From: UBA1014 sp964344035
GTDB taxonomy: Bacteria; SAR324; NAC60-12
DNA length: 64,000 nucleotides
NCBI GenBank assembly: GCA_964344035.1
Contig: CAYFLK010000007.1
Location: 33,671 to 97,670 of the forward strand
Reading direction: 5' to 3'
Positions 62,165 through 64,000 of the stretch are shown piece after piece (the stretch's first letter is position 1; every line of letters begins with the position of its first letter). Both the position numbers and the translations under genes were made by a program. The notes beneath the pieces are model-generated. The model was given only the letters and a program-made list of their open reading frames with translations, was not told the DNA's origin and made no database searches.

Positions 62165-63439
62165 ATGTCCAGAAAAAAACCCGAACGCGATTATAAAGAC
62201 CCATTGCGCGAATATAACCCGTCAACCTCCGTGATTCTTGCCGGTTATCGACCCAGGCTTTCCGAATACTCGGTCAAGGTCCCCCTTTTCCGCACATCGA
62301 CTTTCGAGTTTGCGACAGCCCGTGACGGGGCGAAATTTTTCGAGCGTGCCTACCACCTTCCCGGAGATGACGGGAAAGAGCCCGGGTTGGTCTATTCGCG
62401 CCTCAACAACCCGAACACCGAAATTGTGGAGGACAAGCTGGTGGCAAGCGAAGAAGGTGCCGGCTTTGCCGCGGCCTTTCCCTCGGGAATGAATGCAATT
62501 GCCACCTCCGTGCTGGCCCTGGTACCTCAAGGTGGAAAGATCCTTTACACTGATCCTGTATATGGCGGGACATACTTCCTGATGAAAGAGCTGTGCCCCA
62601 AGCGTTTCGGGGTGCAGACTTTCCCGGTTGACACAAGTGATCTTGAAGCGACTGAATCCCTGTTGAAGGAGCAGGGGCCTTTCGACATGGTATTCCTGGA
62701 AACTCCTGCTAACCCAACCCTGACCCTGACGGACATCCAGGCGGTGGTGCAACTGGTGCACAAGCATGGTGGCGGCAAAACGCTTACGGCGGTGGACAAC
62801 ACCTTCCTGGGACCGGTGTTTCAGCGTCCTTTTGAACTGGGCGCGGACCTGGTGCTATATTCCGCGACGAAATTTCTTGGAGGACACAGCGACATCATCG
62901 CGGGGGTCAGCCTCACTCGAGAACGCTCACACATGGATGCGTTGCGCGATTACCGCACGATTTTGGGCGGCACTATTTCCCCGGACACGGCCTGGCTGCT
63001 GACGCGTTCCATTGAAACTGTCTGGGTGCGCATGGAGAGGCAGGCACAGAAAGCGTTGAAAGTCGCGCAAACGCTTAAGGATCACCCGAAAATCAAAAAA
63101 CTGCTCTTCCCTGGATTGCTGACCGAAGCTGATGGACAAATATATCAAACCTATCAGAAGCAATGTCATGGTCCGGGTTCAATGATTACCATGATCCTCG
63201 ATACCAATAGGAATGGGGCTTTTCGTTTCCTCGACCACGTTCGCATTTTTCATCTCGCCGTTTCTTTGGGTGGCACCGAATCACTGGTGGAACACCCCCG
63301 GAGCATGACCCATAGCGACTTGACCCCTGAAGACCTGGATCGCTGCGGAATAACTGAATCGATGGTACGGCTGTCAGTCGGGCTGGAAAGTTCCGAGGAC
63401 CTGATCAGCGATATACTTGCTGGGCTGGAGGCGGTTTGA
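62165..63439 (+). CDS. Cys/Met-metabolism PLP enzyme (cystathionine gamma-synthase family)
   Basis: ATG 62165 follows GAGGAGAC, a strong ribosome site. The 424-aa protein matches the family: YSRLNNPNTEIVEDKL, the FPSGMNAI segment, ETPANPT, VDNTFLGPVFQRP and the PLP lysine in YSATKFLGGHSD. The family includes cystathionine gamma-synthase and gamma-lyase, methionine gamma-lyase and O-acetylhomoserine sulfhydrylase. The sequence does not decide between them. It has a substrate-linked GGTESLVEHP segment typical of the family. No riboswitch was found upstream. Confidence 0.92.
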   Translation: MSRKKPERDYKDPLREYNPSTSVILAGYRPRLSEYSVKVPLFRTSTFEFATARDGAKFFERAYHLPGDDGKEPGLVYSRLNNPNTEIVEDKLVASEEGAGFAAAFPSGMNAIATSVLALVPQGGKILYTDPVYGGTYFLMKELCPKRFGVQTFPVDTSDLEATESLLKEQGPFDMVFLETPANPTLTLTDIQAVVQLVHKHGGGKTLTAVDNTFLGPVFQRPFELGADLVLYSATKFLGGHSDIIAGVSLTRERSHMDALRDYRTILGGTISPDTAWLLTRSIETVWVRMERQAQKALKVAQTLKDHPKIKKLLFPGLLTEADGQIYQTYQKQCHGPGSMITMILDTNRNGAFRFLDHVRIFHLAVSLGGTESLVEHPRSMTHSDLTPEDLDRCGITESMVRLSVGLESSEDLISDILAGLEAV

Positions 63440-63618
63440 AAGGCAGGCATTCATTACCAGACTTTTATCCCGGTGAAATTCATTGCCACTTTCAAGGATG
63501 TAATATGGAACTGAACTTGCCAGGGTTGTCGTCCAAATGCTTGACTTTCAGTGTCATCCAGTTAAAATGTAGTCTGTTTTAGCAGGAGGCATTATTTCTC
63601 CCCAGACAACCTTCCCCT

Positions 63619-63695
63619 GCACCCGTAGCTCAGCTGGATAGAGCATCTGATTGCGGTTCAGAAGGCCGGACGTTCGAATCGTCCCGGGTGCGCCA
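63619..63695 (+). tRNA. tRNA-Arg (GCG)
   Basis: A 77-nt tRNA. Acceptor GCACCCG/CGGGTGC, D stem GCTC/GAGC, anticodon stem TCTGA/TCAGA, loop TTGCGGT, T stem GGACG/CGTCC with loop TTCGAAT, CCA encoded (63693-63695). The anticodon is GCG, reading CGC and CGU, where most bacteria use ACG (inosine). Confidence 0.93.
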
Positions 63696-64000
63696 CCAAA
63701 TCAGCAACTCACAGGGAACATCCTCAATTTACGACCTGTTTTGTGCTGGCCCTGCGCATGTCGTTATTTCTGAGAAAAACACGACACAATAAGCAAACAA
63801 TGTCATGCAAATATATTCTCAGAGAAAATGTGATTTATCTTGTTATCAGGAACAACAGACAATCGCTTTACTTCAACCAAAGCAGGCATTATGAATAAGA
63901 AAAACACAACAGGATTTATCAAAATATCAGTGCTGATGAACTCGTAAAAAATCCCAAAACGCACAATTTCGTTCTCGTAACTCATTGAAATCATTAGATG
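63696..64000 (+). other. Window end, no gene assigned
   Basis: AT-rich sequence behind the tRNA. A possible small minus-strand ORF (63803-63994) has one hydrophobic stretch but no ribosome site that I can support. Nothing else is visible. Confidence 0.4.

Noticed and set aside
63803..63994. Minus-strand ORF of 63 codons at the window end
   Set aside because: AT-rich, no ribosome site, and only a weak hydrophobic stretch.

Overview
The window is one gene-dense bacterial chromosome segment of moderate GC with no rRNA operon, CRISPR array, prophage or intact insertion sequence. The cell is Gram-negative and respiratory. It has a type II secretion pseudopilin cassette, outer-membrane-type lipoproteins, a YihG-like acyltransferase, an LpoA-like periplasmic protein, two heme-copper oxidase-type subunits I and a heme A pathway. 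The gene content (SelB, DUF2851, a MinD-like ATPase beside a DnaJ/RodZ-like protein) suggests a deltaproteobacterial or SAR324-like lineage. This is an inference from content only, not a phylogenetic placement.

Layout. 0.2-8.1 kb: histidinol phosphatase (PHP type), chorismate synthase, a DHH phosphoesterase, the selenocysteine elongation factor SelB and an LpoA-like protein, with two tiny membrane ORFs between them. 8.2-12 kb: a reactive-sulfur operon, with a SqrR/BigR-type repressor (Cys41 and Cys107), a persulfide dioxygenase-rhodanese fusion, a TauE-type exporter, a membrane protein, and a tiny gene whose TGA codon is followed by a SECIS-like hairpin (candidate selenoprotein). 12-14.6 kb: a minus-strand group of unknown function, including a haemoglobin-like lipoprotein. 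15-21.5 kb: era, a TPR membrane protein, a phosphatase, a MinD-like ATPase with a DnaJ/HTH partner, and RNase P RNA (minus strand). 22-25.6 kb: gspGHIJ plus a DUF2851 gene. 25.8-32.1 kb: a stand-alone RAM domain overlapping hisC, then mfd and partners on the minus strand.

32.4-45.2 kb is the most unusual region. It starts with ctaA, a DUF420 gene, a micro-subunit, a CuA subunit II, a subunit I that keeps all metal ligands but lacks the active-site Tyr, and ctaB. A second operon follows, in which six consecutive genes overlap by 4 bp: a cytochrome b fused to a 2x[4Fe-4S] ferredoxin and an MvhD-like domain, a TPR protein, a small membrane protein, SCO1, a DUF3365-like CxxCH protein, and a second subunit I that lacks the two-His CuB motif. 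No described complex with this composition is known to me, and it is my main candidate for an undescribed respiratory system.

45.5-64 kb is mostly housekeeping: an MFS transporter, lon, thrS (no TGS domain), asnS, a glycosyltransferase, an EF-G paralogue, a Cys/Met-metabolism PLP enzyme, several small or unknown genes, and three tRNAs: Ser(UGA), Ser(GCU) and Arg(GCG).
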